Source: Oscillospiraceae bacterium (GTDB lineage Bacteria > Bacillota > Clostridia > TANB77 > CAG-508). Taken from it: a DNA stretch of 53,983 nt. The notes beneath the pieces are model-generated. The model had not been told where the DNA came from and ran no database searches. It worked only from the letters and a program-made list of their open reading frames with translations. Where the stretch lies: NCBI GenBank assembly GCA_009778695.1, contig WRFS01000011.1:1-53983 (forward strand), written 5' to 3'. Below, in pieces: positions 35,108 to 43,752 of the stretch; the stretch's first letter is position 1, and each line of letters begins with the position of its first letter. Both the position numbers and the translations under genes were made by a program.

Positions 35108-35374
35108 CTAAAATGGCTCACCCATTCGCTGCTTAATCCTATTTTGGGTAATACCTTGAAGATGACCCAAATACCATCTTACAACTGACGATTCTTTTTT
35201 CAGAGCTAATAGCTCATGAAACACCTGCTCCCTTTTCTGGAGCTCCTTGTCACTAATTTCCTGGTATCTGTACTGAAATTCTACATAACCAGGCAACGAC
35301 AAAAAAAGAACGACGACTGCGAGAATAGTCCATTTTTTTTCGACTGATGGAATAATCCGTATTTTTTTTAGCAT
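35108..35374 (-). CDS. small membrane-anchored hypothetical protein
   Basis: 88 residues: basic N-terminus, one transmembrane helix (about 16-33), then a predicted coiled coil with EISDKELQKREQVFHELLAL. Own promoter (35428-35456), good GAGAAGAGG site and terminator. Family not recognised. Contains an in-frame CGG Arg codon (in KKIRIIP), unlike conserved neighbours; likely an acquired orphan gene next to the spoIIIA operon. Confidence 0.6.
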   Translation of the reverse strand: MLKKIRIIPSVEKKWTILAVVVLFLSLPGYVEFQYRYQEISDKELQKREQVFHELLALKKESSVVRWYLGHLQGITQNRIKQRMGEPF

Positions 35375-35427
35375 TCCTCTTCTCCTGTTGTTTTAGTTTG
35401 ACTACTAAAAAATCTTCACATAACATA

Positions 35428-35456
35428 ATTGTACCAAATTTCTGTCGAAAAGTCAA
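35428..35456 (-). promoter_or_regulatory. promoter of the 88-residue ORF
   Basis: Minus-strand TTGACT (plus 35451-35456) and TACAAT (plus 35428-35433), 17 bases apart. Confidence 0.65.
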
Positions 35457-35487
35457 GGTCACATAAATCTGACAATCGAATAAAATT

Positions 35488-36144
35488 TTATCTGCTCGAA
35501 ATGTGTACGTTTTCTATTTTCGCATTCAATTCCCTTGTGACAATATTTTGAATTTGTGCAACTAATGCTGTGGATAAATCTTTCGTTTTTACAATTACGT
35601 TTACACTATTATCACTATTAACTAAAATTACCACATCATCTACACCTTTATTCATTATTAAATTTTCTGCTATCATTATTGAATTTTGCAAATTATTTAT
35701 TTTGGTAATTTCATTTGTAATAATAGATTTTTGTGTTGCTGGAATATTTGGATTGTCAGCTAATTGTTGATAATCATCTAAACTTTGTGAATACATTCTT
35801 TCCCTTTCTAATTTTGTGTCTGCAAAATAATTATCCACCGTTGTGCCTGCATCGTTTGAAGTATTTGAAGCTGTTGTTGTCGCACTTGCATCTGATATAT
35901 CATTTGTTAAAGTATTATTAGTATCTTTTGTACTTGAAGCCGCATGTTCAATAGTATTTACAATGCTACTACTGCTAACTAATGTTGCATCTCCAATATC
36001 TGCTACTGCACTATTGTCTAATGTTGTACTTACAAGTTGTGTGTTATCACCCGGTTTATAGGATATGTATCCTACTGTAACTAACAATAATGCAAGTATA
36101 AATACTATTATTTGATTTTTTCTAACTACTTTAATAAAAATCAT
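35488..36144 (-). CDS. spoIIIAH: stage III sporulation protein AH
   Basis: 218 residues: short N-terminus, one transmembrane helix (about 10-26), a Ser/Thr/Asn/Asp-rich linker, then a YscJ/FliF-like ring-forming domain with the helix RERMYSQSLDDYQQLA and the end DVVILVNSDNSVNVIVKTKDLS. SpoIIIAH in the mother-cell membrane meets SpoIIQ from the forespore to form the feeding channel. Last gene of the operon. It is separated from spoIIIAG by a 300-base gap full of hairpin repeats. Confidence 0.9.
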   Translation of the reverse strand: MIFIKVVRKNQIIVFILALLLVTVGYISYKPGDNTQLVSTTLDNSAVADIGDATLVSSSSIVNTIEHAASSTKDTNNTLTNDISDASATTTASNTSNDAGTTVDNYFADTKLERERMYSQSLDDYQQLADNPNIPATQKSIITNEITKINNLQNSIMIAENLIMNKGVDDVVILVNSDNSVNVIVKTKDLSTALVAQIQNIVTRELNAKIENVHISSR

Positions 36145-36178
36145 CTCCTTTCCCTCCTCTTATATGGAAATAGTCTAC

Positions 36179-36215
36179 AATAGTCCGCTCGTGATAAATG
36201 TATTTATGTAATTAT
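36179..36215. repeat. hairpin repeat relic (left end)
   Basis: ATAGTCCGCTCGTGATAAAT matches the left end and part of an arm of the hairpin family; the rest is missing. It lies directly before intact copy R4. Confidence 0.55.
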
Positions 36216-36222
36216 CCTACAA

Positions 36223-36350
36223 TAGCTCGCTCCCGGGGTAGGTATATCTTTTTAAAAAAACTCCCTCCAGGTCAAGGGGTAATCCGTTGCCTTGGGAGGG
36301 CTGTCGGGCAATTTTTTTAAAAAGATATACCTACCCCTTGCGCTACTCTA
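36223..36350. repeat. covarying hairpin repeat, copy R4
   Basis: Perfect 26-base arms (36235-36260 and 36312-36337), core type A. Ends TAGCTCGCT and GCTACTCTA. It lies between spoIIIAG and spoIIIAH, on the strand opposite to the operon. Confidence 0.9.
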
Positions 36351-36392
36351 ATCACATGATTATGTACTCCTCTCACTATTCAACACATGGGG

Positions 36393-36427
36393 ATTTTTTA
36401 AAAAGTATACACTAACCTCTAAGAGCG
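36393..36427. repeat. half hairpin repeat (right arm only)
   Basis: TTTTTTAAAAAGTATACACT followed by AACCTCTAAGAGCGGA is a right arm with its terminal motif; no matching left arm is nearby. With 36179-36215 it suggests that a copy was split or overwritten when R4 arrived. Confidence 0.65.
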
Positions 36428-36450
36428 GAAATATTATTATAAACTATTAT

Positions 36451-37080
36451 TTACTTATCCAATTCAAACACTTGAATCTTATACATACTTAATCCTGTAA
36501 CCGCTTGTACTGCTTGAATGATATTACTTTTTATTTGTGTATCATTTGCTCCTTCCGCTAAGACGACTGCTCCTTCAATTTTAGGCATAATGGTTTTTTC
36601 TATTATTGGAGTTTGATTTCCATTATCTTGTGTAAATACAACATCTTTGCTACTTCCCTGTTGGTCTATCGTTCTAGTTCCACCACTTGTATCTTTTTCC
36701 TCTGTTGTACTTGTATTTGTACTTGCATTATATATTGGAACAACGCTACTACTTTCAGAATATGTAACTAATACTTTAACAGCACCCGCCCCTTTTATAC
36801 TTGATAAAATTTTTTCTAAGTTATCTTGTAAACTATTACTTGAAGAATTACTGTCTGTTGTGTTTGTTAAAATATTATCATAAGCCGCTGCTAATTCTAC
36901 ATTATTATCCATATTCGTTGAAGGTGGATTTTTATTATTATCCTTCCAAATAAAATTTATAGCAATAATAGTTATAACGAGCAATATAAGGAAGAACACC
37001 AAATTTTGTATCTTTTTCTTTTCAGATATGTTTTCATTTTTAAATAGTTTTTTAATTTTTTCAAATTGTTCTTTAAACAT
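36451..37080 (-). CDS. spoIIIAG: stage III sporulation protein AG
   Basis: 209 residues: cytoplasmic basic head, one transmembrane helix (about 28-46), Asn/Ser-rich linker, then the ring-building domain with LEKILSSIKGAGAVKVLVTY and PIIEKTIMPKIEGAVVLAEGAND and the end VQAVTGLSMYKIQVFE. In Bacillus, AG forms a large ring in the intermembrane channel. The long insertion DTSGGTRTIDQQGSSK is also family-typical. Flanked by hairpin repeats on both sides. Confidence 0.92.
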   Translation of the reverse strand: MFKEQFEKIKKLFKNENISEKKKIQNLVFFLILLVITIIAINFIWKDNNKNPPSTNMDNNVELAAAYDNILTNTTDSNSSSNSLQDNLEKILSSIKGAGAVKVLVTYSESSSVVPIYNASTNTSTTEEKDTSGGTRTIDQQGSSKDVVFTQDNGNQTPIIEKTIMPKIEGAVVLAEGANDTQIKSNIIQAVQAVTGLSMYKIQVFELDK

Positions 37081-37110
37081 AATTTTATCCTTTCTGAATT
37101 TATCAGCAAA

Positions 37111-37236
37111 ATAGCTCGTAGAGGTTAGTATAATACTTTTAAAAAAGCGTACGACAGCCCTTTGAGGCCCAAGGAGTCTTCGGAGGCTTGGAGGAGCTTT
37201 TTTAAAAGTATTATACTAACCTCTACGAGCGGACGT
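37111..37236. repeat. covarying hairpin repeat, copy R5
   Basis: Perfect 35-base arms (37114-37148 and 37196-37230), core type B (CCTCCAAGCCTCCGAAGACT on the minus strand). Left flank TCAGCAAAATAGC, right GCGGACGTC. Located between spoIIIAF and spoIIIAG, in the sense orientation of the operon. Confidence 0.9.
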
Positions 37237-37246
37237 CTTATTAATT

Positions 37247-37852
37247 TCATAATAAATTTATTTTATCTTTATTTATCCCATAATTCGTATATAAAAAATC
37301 CTTTATTGTATTAATATCTCCCTGTGACAATTTACTTTTTCCCGTTGTTTGAGTGGCATCTTCGCTAATAGCTATATTAATTTTTTCAACAATTTCCACC
37401 TTGTTTTTCGGTTCAACATTCAATGTAACACTATCAATATTCCCATAAGTTTGGCCACTTTCTAATTGAACATTTATATTATTTACTGTATAGTTTAAAT
37501 TTTCAACCCCTGCTGTTATTTCTTTTTCTAAATTTGCTAAATATAACTTTTTTACTGTTTCATCATCTGTTATCGAATTAGCGCTTGTAGGAACTTCAAC
37601 ATAAGCTTCTTGTGATGGTATTATGTTTTTTTCTAAAGTGTCTATGTTTAGGCTCACGCCGTTACTAAACTTATTTATGAAAGGTGAAATTATTGTGAAA
37701 AGTATGAAGATGCCTATTACTATTTTTACGTATTTTTTATTTGTATTGTTTGGCAATATCATTTCTAAAAGAGTTCCTATTATTACTGCCACAATTAGTC
37801 CGCTTGCCCATGAATTTAAGAATTGTACCAATTTAGTTATTTCTCCCTTCAT
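37247..37852 (-). CDS. spoIIIAF: stage III sporulation protein AF
   Basis: 201 residues from ATG 37852 (MKGEITKLVQFLNSW), preceded by GGAAGA. Two N-terminal transmembrane helices (about 12-32 and 36-55), then the soluble domain with the end GDINTIKDFLYTNYGINKDKINLL. The longer ORF to 37954 runs through hairpin repeat R6 and gives the spurious residues MRHTDYPLTW, so that start is wrong. Part of the SpoIIIA secretion-like complex. Confidence 0.9.
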   Translation of the reverse strand: MKGEITKLVQFLNSWASGLIVAVIIGTLLEMILPNNTNKKYVKIVIGIFILFTIISPFINKFSNGVSLNIDTLEKNIIPSQEAYVEVPTSANSITDDETVKKLYLANLEKEITAGVENLNYTVNNINVQLESGQTYGNIDSVTLNVEPKNKVEIVEKINIAISEDATQTTGKSKLSQGDINTIKDFLYTNYGINKDKINLL

Positions 37853-37881
37853 GAGTATCTTCCATAGAAAATCTACTACAG

Positions 37882-38007
37882 TAGTCCGCTTCCGTGGTAG
37901 GTATGTATTTTTAAAAAACTCCCTCCAAGTCAAGGGGTAATCCGTATGCCTCAAAGGGCTGTCGGGCAGTTTTTTAAAAATACATACCTACCACTCGTGC
38001 TACTCTA
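37882..38007. repeat. covarying hairpin repeat, copy R6
   Basis: Perfect 27-base arms (37894-37920 and 37968-37994), core type A, opposite to the operon strand. Ends TAGTCCGCT and GCTACTCTA. The terminal motif CTCGTGCTACTCTACT is repeated once more at about 38037-38052. Confidence 0.9.
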
Positions 38008-38067
38008 CTCCCATACGGTTCACAACACCGTTCTTCTCTCGTGCTACTCTACTAATATAGTTACTTA

Positions 38068-39219
38068 TCATCTGTACATCATTCCACTGTTAGACATTTT
38101 TACTACAATTGCTATACCTATTAAGAACATTACTGATACAACAAAAAGAATTGCTAGAAGTAATTTAAATGTATCACCAAACTGTTCTAATAGTTTTACA
38201 ATTTTTCCATCTGCAATTGGCTCTGATAAGGCAGTAGCAACTGTATATGTAAGGCTCAAAAGTATTAATTTTATTATTGGCAATATACATATGCTAATTA
38301 TTGTAACAATTCCTACTAACCCTACTGCATTTTTTAAAATAACTGCACTTCCCATTACTGTGTCTATTGCATCCCCTAAAACTTTTCCTACAATTGGAAT
38401 TAATCCTGATATTGCTGCTTTTGCTGTTTTCGCCGTTATACCATCTACTGTGCTACTTAAAGTTCCTTCTAACGAAAGAACTCCAACAAATATTGTTAAT
38501 GTAATACCCATTATCCATATTGTGCTTGTTTTAAAGTACTTTGCTATTTTCCCAATTTGAATTTTATCTGAAATCTGTGATATTACTCCGAGTACAGTTC
38601 CTACTAAAATGAATGGAATTATAATATTCGATATCATGTTACCTACAAATGTTATAAAAAACAATAATATTGGTTGAACAAGATTAGCTGAAATGAGGCT
38701 TCCAGTGCTTATCATAAGCGTTATTAAGATTGGTACTAATAAGTTCATAAAGCCAGTTATCCCCTGTATTGCTTCTCTTGCACTTAGTACTATATCTGAA
38801 AAATTTTTAAACATTACTGTAACAATTAATATGTATTGTACATAATATGCAATCTGTGTAGCACTCTTATTTTCCATGTTTTCGGTCACTGTTTTTAATA
38901 TACTGCCTATAACAATTATTGCAAGTATTGTGCCTAATAATTTTAATGCATCTACAATTTCGCTTCCAAAGAGAGAAAGAATCCTACTTGCAATAGTATT
39001 GTTATTAACATCTCCTTTTATGGCTGAAGTAAGTAAACTTTCTGCATTTAACTCTGGTGAAACATTCGTTGTATATTTATTTGCTTCGTCAATGAATTTT
39101 TGTATATTTAGTGATGACTTTTGTTCATCAATAACTTCATTTGTTGTCTCTGTTGCATAAATTGTTGTAGGTATAATTAGTAATAAAAATAGCAATAAAA
39201 CAATAGTTATTTTCTTCAT
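38068..39219 (-). CDS. spoIIIAE: stage III sporulation protein AE
   Basis: 383 residues from ATG 39219 (AAGGA 8 bases before). A signal-like N-terminal helix is followed by about seven to eight transmembrane helices; family motifs are LLGTILAIIVIGSILKTVTENM, GFMNLLVPILITLM and TVDGITAKTAKAAISGLIPIVGKVLGDA. It is the largest membrane protein of the SpoIIIA complex, with a permease-like fold. Hairpin repeats border it on both sides (R6 and R7). Confidence 0.93.
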   Translation of the reverse strand: MKKITIVLLLFLLLIIPTTIYATETTNEVIDEQKSSLNIQKFIDEANKYTTNVSPELNAESLLTSAIKGDVNNNTIASRILSLFGSEIVDALKLLGTILAIIVIGSILKTVTENMENKSATQIAYYVQYILIVTVMFKNFSDIVLSAREAIQGITGFMNLLVPILITLMISTGSLISANLVQPILLFFITFVGNMISNIIIPFILVGTVLGVISQISDKIQIGKIAKYFKTSTIWIMGITLTIFVGVLSLEGTLSSTVDGITAKTAKAAISGLIPIVGKVLGDAIDTVMGSAVILKNAVGLVGIVTIISICILPIIKLILLSLTYTVATALSEPIADGKIVKLLEQFGDTFKLLLAILFVVSVMFLIGIAIVVKMSNSGMMYR

Positions 39220-39250
39220 TTGACCCATCCTTCTAACCGTTTTCAGCAAA

Positions 39251-39371
39251 GCAGCTTGGGGTGGATAGTATATGTTTTTAAAAAGTGAACGACAGCAATT
39301 ACGAGGCCCAGGGAGTCTTCGGAGGCTTGGAGGAGCTTTTTAAAAACATATACTATCCACCCCAAGCGGAT
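39251..39371. repeat. covarying hairpin repeat, copy R7
   Basis: Perfect 32-base arms (39254-39285 and 39336-39367), core type B, in the sense orientation of the operon. The left flank TTTTCAGCAAAGCAGC is shared with R5 and the relics at 19840 and 22145. Located between spoIIIAD and spoIIIAE. Confidence 0.9.
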
Positions 39372-39396
39372 GTTTTAGATAATATTAACCTTTATG

Positions 39397-39783
39397 CTAT
39401 GGTAAAATTTTTAGTATAGTTTCCAACAAGCTAGAAATAATTGGTATCGATATTGAAACCATTATTATTTTTGCACCAAAATCAATCTTTGACGCTACTG
39501 CAGTTTCACCAGAATCTTTACAAACGCTTACTGCAAATTCTGTAAGAAGTGCGATTCCAGTTATTTTTAAAAGTATTACTATAAATTCTTTATTAATACT
39601 TGCTTGATTAGATAAATTTGAAAGTAAGTTGATTATTCCAGACAACTTGTCTGCAACAAGAAAAAATACTAATACTCCTATTATAAGGGAGATATACAAT
39701 GCAAACTCTGGTTTATATTGTCCTAATATGATAATTATTATTACGCCAATTAGACCTATTCCAATTATTTTTACAATATCCAA
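39397..39783 (-). CDS. spoIIIAD: stage III sporulation protein AD
   Basis: 128 residues with about four transmembrane helices; VKIIGIGLIGVIIIIILGQYKPEFALYISL and LLKITGIALLTEFAVSVCKDSGETAVASKIDFGAKIIM are family hallmarks. Lies 21 bases downstream of spoIIIAC; related to AC by sequence pattern (the GIxLxxEF / GRxxQA stretch). Confidence 0.93.
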   Translation of the reverse strand: MDIVKIIGIGLIGVIIIIILGQYKPEFALYISLIIGVLVFFLVADKLSGIINLLSNLSNQASINKEFIVILLKITGIALLTEFAVSVCKDSGETAVASKIDFGAKIIMVSISIPIISSLLETILKILP

Positions 39784-39804
39784 TGTAAAATGCTCCTTTT
39801 GTAT

Positions 39805-39999
39805 TTAGAGGTTAAACATCGTTCTTACCGTAGTGAACAGTGTGCTGATTTCTTTTATAACCATTGTTAGAACTATTACTAACCCTGCTAAAGTAGTCAT
39901 CATTGCTTGATCGTCTCTTCCTGCTCTAGTCAGCACTTGATGAAGTACTGCAACTAAAATACCTATTGCTGCTATTTTAAATAATAAATTTATATCCAT
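39805..39999 (-). CDS. spoIIIAC: stage III sporulation protein AC
   Basis: 64 residues from ATG 39999 (MDINLLFKIAAIG), the start typical of the family; an in-frame TTG at 40011 is too near the ribosome site. Two transmembrane helices around QVLTRAGRDDQAMMTTLAGL. Small membrane component of the SpoIIIA complex. Confidence 0.92.
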   Translation of the reverse strand: MDINLLFKIAAIGILVAVLHQVLTRAGRDDQAMMTTLAGLVIVLTMVIKEISTLFTTVRTMFNL

Positions 40000-40018
40000 T
40001 CTTCGTAACAAGTTCCTT

Positions 40019-40525
40019 TCATATTAAAATTATTCCAAAAGCGAGTCCGCAAATTACCCCCAGAGTTTTATATAATTTTTCATTCTTTTGTCTTTCTTCC
40101 TGTGCCTTTTTTATTTGTAAGTCCAAGAATTCTTCCGTAACTTCTATTTCGTTAATTTGTCCATCTTTGTCGGTTTTGCCTAATAATTTACCTAAATTTT
40201 TAAGCACCCTCTTATCTTCATCTTTAACATTTAAAGCTGTAGTTTCTAAGCAAACGTCCCATGCTTCACCTGCACTTTTGGTTTTCATCTCAATTCCCAC
40301 ATTTTTAAACAATGTTGAAACATTATTTTCAAATTTACTAGATATTTCGTTAAAAATATCTGTAATCGGTTCATATGTATATTTTATTTTAGTTTTGAAT
40401 ATGTTTAATGCACTCTTGAATTCTTGCAATTCTATTACTCGATTAATATATTTTTTTGAAATTAAACTTCCTATCCTTATTGAAGTTAATAAAATTGCAA
40501 ATATGATTATTAATTTTATGTACAT
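40019..40525 (-). CDS. spoIIIAB: stage III sporulation protein AB
   Basis: 168 residues: one N-terminal transmembrane helix, a GspF-like helical soluble domain with LQEFKSALNIFKTKIKYTYEPI, LGKTDKDGQINEIEVTEEFLDLQIKKAQEE, and a C-terminal transmembrane helix LYKTLGVICGLAFGIILI. It overlaps spoIIIAA by 10 bases. Confidence 0.92.
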   Translation of the reverse strand: MYIKLIIIFAILLTSIRIGSLISKKYINRVIELQEFKSALNIFKTKIKYTYEPITDIFNEISSKFENNVSTLFKNVGIEMKTKSAGEAWDVCLETTALNVKDEDKRVLKNLGKLLGKTDKDGQINEIEVTEEFLDLQIKKAQEERQKNEKLYKTLGVICGLAFGIILI

Positions 40526-41448
40526 GCTGTTTTTTCTCCTAATTTCTCATACTTCAAAGTGCGTGGATTGAAATAATCAATTTCTCTTACTTTTTTATTT
40601 TCTAAAAAAATTATTCTTTCAAAAATATAGTCTTTAATTAATGTATTCAACGTGTGATTTAATTTTAAATCAGTAAAAGTTGCTCCATGTGCTGTAAAGA
40701 TACCTTTTACACCAGAACATACTGCATAATTTATTATTTCTACATCATATATTCCTCCTATCTCATCTGCAACAATTACTTGGGGTGCCATAGAACGTAT
40801 TAGCAATTTCATTGCTTCAGACTTTGGAACATTATCAATTACATCTGTTCTTATACCAATATTATTTTGTGGTATTCCTTTGTACATTGCTGCAATTTCA
40901 CCTCTTTCATCTACTAAACCAACCGTTAGCCCTTTAAAACCATTAAAGCCAGAACTAATTTTTCGTACTAAATCTCTTAATATAGTTGTTTTGCCTGCTC
41001 CTGGTGATGAAACAATCAATGTGTTTTTTACTGTATTTGTTGCGGTTTCCGTTACATATTTTAATATACTATTACTACAATCTAATATCTGTTTTGCCAC
41101 TCTAAAGTTTAATGAAGATATGTAGTTAATATTAATTATTTTTTCACCTTCAACAACTGCATTCCCAGTAATGCCAACTCTATGGCCCCCTTTTACAGTT
41201 ATAAATCCATTACAAATTTGGTTTTGATAAGTATATATTGAATTTTCACATATTTTCTCTAATGTTCTTAACAAGTCATCTGTAGTTATTATATAATCTA
41301 AAATTATCTCCCCATCATTATTTTTAATAATAATTGGATTATTTGCTCTTATTCTAATTTCTTCAACTTCTAATATGTGTTTTGGGGATAAATATGATTT
41401 CAGTATTTGGGCTATATTTTCAGAGAAAAAAGCTAATATATTTTCCAT
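40516..41448 (-). CDS. spoIIIAA: stage III sporulation protein AA, secretion-type ATPase
   Basis: 310 residues, soluble ATPase of the SpoIIIA complex. Walker A SSPGAGKTT (about 149-157), GLVDERGEIAAMYKG, IRSMAPQVIVADEIGG (Walker B) and FTAHGATFTDL are all present. First gene of the operon. The ATG at 41448 has no good Shine-Dalgarno; CATATATA lies about 10 bases upstream, which could be the -10 of a mother-cell sigma-E promoter, implying a very short leader. Confidence 0.93.
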   Translation of the reverse strand: MENILAFFSENIAQILKSYLSPKHILEVEEIRIRANNPIIIKNNDGEIILDYIITTDDLLRTLEKICENSIYTYQNQICNGFITVKGGHRVGITGNAVVEGEKIININYISSLNFRVAKQILDCSNSILKYVTETATNTVKNTLIVSSPGAGKTTILRDLVRKISSGFNGFKGLTVGLVDERGEIAAMYKGIPQNNIGIRTDVIDNVPKSEAMKLLIRSMAPQVIVADEIGGIYDVEIINYAVCSGVKGIFTAHGATFTDLKLNHTLNTLIKDYIFERIIFLENKKVREIDYFNPRTLKYEKLGEKTACT

Positions 41449-41485
41449 AATATTATATATATGCTGTGCCTGTCCTTTTTAGAAC

Positions 41486-41518
41486 AAAAAAAAGAAAGAA
41501 TTGTGATTCTTTCTTTTT
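41486..41518 (-). terminator. Rho-independent terminator
   Basis: AAAAAAGAAAGAATTGTGAT hairpin with TTCTTTCTTTTT, after the aquaporin gene; A/T runs on both sides. Confidence 0.7.
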
Positions 41519-41548
41519 ACGATATTCTAAAACAAAAAAAGTATTGAT

Positions 41549-42217
41549 TTATGCCTCTGACTTCAATACAAACTTACCACATACAGCAGCAAGAGCACCT
41601 CCTACCAATGGTGCAACTATAAATACCCATAATTGTTTTAAAGCATCTACGCCAGCAAATAGTGCTGGTCCTAAGCTTCTTGCTGGATTTACTGAGGTAC
41701 CAGTTAATTTAATTCCTAAAATATGTACTAATACCAAAGCTAAACCAATTACGATTCCTGCATTATTTGCATTTCCTTTTTTACCTGTTACTCCTATAAC
41801 TGTAAGAACAAATACAAAAGTTAATATTATTTCAATTATAAATGCTCCATACCATTTAAAGTCGCCAAAAGAATTTTGCCCCATATTAGCCACGCTATAA
41901 TTGCCTAATTTTAAAATGCAAAACAATAATAAAGCTCCTACAATACCACCTACTAATTGTGAAATAACATAATAAACAAATTCTTTTAAGTTTATTCTTT
42001 TATTTATAAACATTGCAAGCGACACTGCTGGATTGATGTGGCATCCAGAAATAGGTCCTATTGTATACACCATAGCCATTATAGCTAAACCAAATGCAAA
42101 TGCAATTCCTAATACTCCTAAAGATGTTCCTGCTATAACTGCTGCACCACATCCAAATAAAACTAATACCATTGTTCCAAGAGCTTCTGCCTTATACTTT
42201 CTCATATTCTCAAACAT
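41549..42217 (-). CDS. aquaporin, MIP family
   Basis: 222 residues from ATG 42217, with AAAGGGGGTGAT before it; the longer frame to 42382 has no ribosome site. Six transmembrane helices and the two half-helices with HINPAVS and VNPARSLGPA (NPA motifs). The loop after the second NPA is the short type (PARSLGPALFAG), nearer to water channels (AqpZ) than to glycerol facilitators, but the substrate is not certain. Confidence 0.9.
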   Translation of the reverse strand: MFENMRKYKAEALGTMVLVLFGCGAAVIAGTSLGVLGIAFAFGLAIMAMVYTIGPISGCHINPAVSLAMFINKRINLKEFVYYVISQLVGGIVGALLLFCILKLGNYSVANMGQNSFGDFKWYGAFIIEIILTFVFVLTVIGVTGKKGNANNAGIVIGLALVLVHILGIKLTGTSVNPARSLGPALFAGVDALKQLWVFIVAPLVGGALAAVCGKFVLKSEA

Positions 42218-42332
42218 TAAATCACCCCCTTTATAAAATAGATTTATATGATTATAACATACTAAATTATATTTTACAATAAACTTAATATTCTTACTTA
42301 TCTTATTATTTGGAAAAAAGTCGAAAAAAGTA

Positions 42333-42361
42333 TTGAAAAATACTTTTTTTATTGATATACT
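42333..42361 (+). promoter_or_regulatory. promoter of the CHAP hydrolase gene
   Basis: TTGAAA (42333-42338), a 17-base spacer, TATACT (42356-42361). A hairpin AAAAAGTATT / AATACTTTTT overlaps the -35 region and spacer. Confidence 0.7.
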
Positions 42362-42384
42362 AGATGAAACGAAGGAGAACAATT

Positions 42385-43527
42385 ATGAAAAAAATTGCTA
42401 GTATTACTGTTATTCTAATCATTATGATAAGTATGAGTTTTAATGTATATGCGGATACTAAAGAAAGTTTGCAGAATAATTTAAATGACATACAAAACAA
42501 ACAAAAAGCAGCTCAAAGTCAACTTGATGCCGCAACCAAGGAAAACAAATCCACTATTCAACAAATGGATGATATTAATAATAAAATTACATCTTACCAA
42601 AATCAAATCGCAGGTTTAAATGATCAAATTTCAAATTTACAAACAACAATAAAGGAAACAACAGATCAATTAAATGCTGCTAAAGAACAATATAAAAAAC
42701 AACAGGATACTTTAAATCAGAGAATTGTAGCCATTTATGAAACTGGTAGCACTTCATATTTAGATGTTTTGCTTAACTCATCAAGTCTTACAGATTTTAT
42801 TTCGAAATATTATCTTGTATCTCAAATTGTAAGTTATGATAATGACCTTTTGAGTGCTATAGCAAAGCAACAAGCCCAAATACAAGATACGGAAAATAAT
42901 TTAAAATCACAGCAGGACAGCTTGAACTTACGAAAAGAAAAACTTCAAACAACAAAAAATTCACTTACTGCTTCTAAAGTTGAGTTATCTTCTAAAATGA
43001 GTACATTAACTGCACAAGAAAAGACACTACAACAACAAATAGATCAATATAAGCAAAAAGCAGCAAGTATAAAGTCACAAATTGCAGCCTTAACTCCAGC
43101 TCCATCTATACAAAATAGTAGCAATATTGTTAAAGTTGCAGAATCTCAGCTTGGCAATGTAGGAGGACAACCTTACTGGAGTTGGTATGGATATAGTTGT
43201 CAAGTAGAATGGTGTGCTTGTTTTGTTAGCTGGTGTGCCAACCAATGTGGATATATTACACTTGGTCAAGTTCCGATGTTTTCATATTGTCCAAGTGGTG
43301 CAGCTTGGTTTAAAGCACATGGATTGTGGAAAAATGCAGGAACCGTACCAAATGCGGGTGACATTATATTCTTTTGCTGGGATGGAAGCCAAACAGCTGA
43401 ACATGTTGGAATTGTTAGATATGTAGAAAACGGAACAGTATATACCATTGAAGGGAATTCTTATAATGCATGCCGTGCAAATCAATACTCAATTAATAGT
43501 AGTTATATTTATGGATATGGTATATAA
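42385..43527 (+). CDS. secreted coiled-coil peptidoglycan hydrolase with CHAP domain (PcsB-like)
   Basis: 380 residues from ATG 42385 (AAGGAG site). Signal peptide (about 1-22), long coiled coil (about 25-230) with YLDVLLNSSSLTDFISKYYL, then a C-terminal CHAP domain: VEWCACFVSWCANQC (catalytic Cys), AGDIIFFCWDG and EHVGIVRYVENGTVYTIEGN (catalytic His). PcsB and related proteins are activated by FtsEX at the septum. The coiled coil is shared with the two M23 proteins encoded beside ftsEX, 2-4 kb away, on the opposite strand. Confidence 0.88.
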   Translation: MKKIASITVILIIMISMSFNVYADTKESLQNNLNDIQNKQKAAQSQLDAATKENKSTIQQMDDINNKITSYQNQIAGLNDQISNLQTTIKETTDQLNAAKEQYKKQQDTLNQRIVAIYETGSTSYLDVLLNSSSLTDFISKYYLVSQIVSYDNDLLSAIAKQQAQIQDTENNLKSQQDSLNLRKEKLQTTKNSLTASKVELSSKMSTLTAQEKTLQQQIDQYKQKAASIKSQIAALTPAPSIQNSSNIVKVAESQLGNVGGQPYWSWYGYSCQVEWCACFVSWCANQCGYITLGQVPMFSYCPSGAAWFKAHGLWKNAGTVPNAGDIIFFCWDGSQTAEHVGIVRYVENGTVYTIEGNSYNACRANQYSINSSYIYGYGI

Positions 43528-43535
43528 AAATAAAA

Positions 43536-43560
43536 CCAGACGAATGATATTCGCCCCTAC
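43536..43560. repeat. worn GGGGCGAAT palindrome
   Basis: GACGAATGATATTCGCCCCTAC, a degenerate member of the GGGGCGAAC family, 10 bases after the CHAP gene. Confidence 0.55.
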
Positions 43561-43565
43561 AAAAC

Positions 43566-43609
43566 AAAAACAGCTTACGATACCATATTGGTTCGTAAGC
43601 TGTTTTAAA
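43566..43609. terminator. bidirectional terminator
   Basis: AAAAACAGCTTACGA pairs with TCGTAAGCTGTTTT around an 11-base loop. It lies between the converging CHAP gene and tRNA-Gly. Confidence 0.8.
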
Positions 43610-43610
43610 A

Positions 43611-43684
43611 TGGAGCGGGTAGTGGGAATCGAACCCACGTAACTAGCTTGGAAGGCTAGAATTCTACCATTGAACTACACCCGC
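43611..43684 (-). tRNA. tRNA-Gly (TCC)
   Basis: Acceptor GCGGGTG / TACCCGC, anticodon loop CTTCCAA (7 bases, normal), T-arm GTGGG-TTCGATT-CCCAC, CCA encoded. Reads GGA and GGG, the class of codon used after each +1 shift noted below. Confidence 0.95.
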
Positions 43685-43752
43685 AGTTATTAAACATGAA
43701 GTTATTATACTTTATAAAAGTATTTTTGTCAATAGAATTTTTTGAAATTTAT

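Noticed and set aside
37853..37954. Longer spoIIIAF start giving MRHTDYPLTW
   Set aside because: That stretch is hairpin repeat R6 read in frame; there is no ribosome site, and the family start is MKGEITKLVQ at 37852.
36223..39371. CRISPR array or tandem repeats
   Set aside because: Repeat copies are about 0.5-1.5 kb apart with whole genes between them; there are no short regular spacers and no cas genes.
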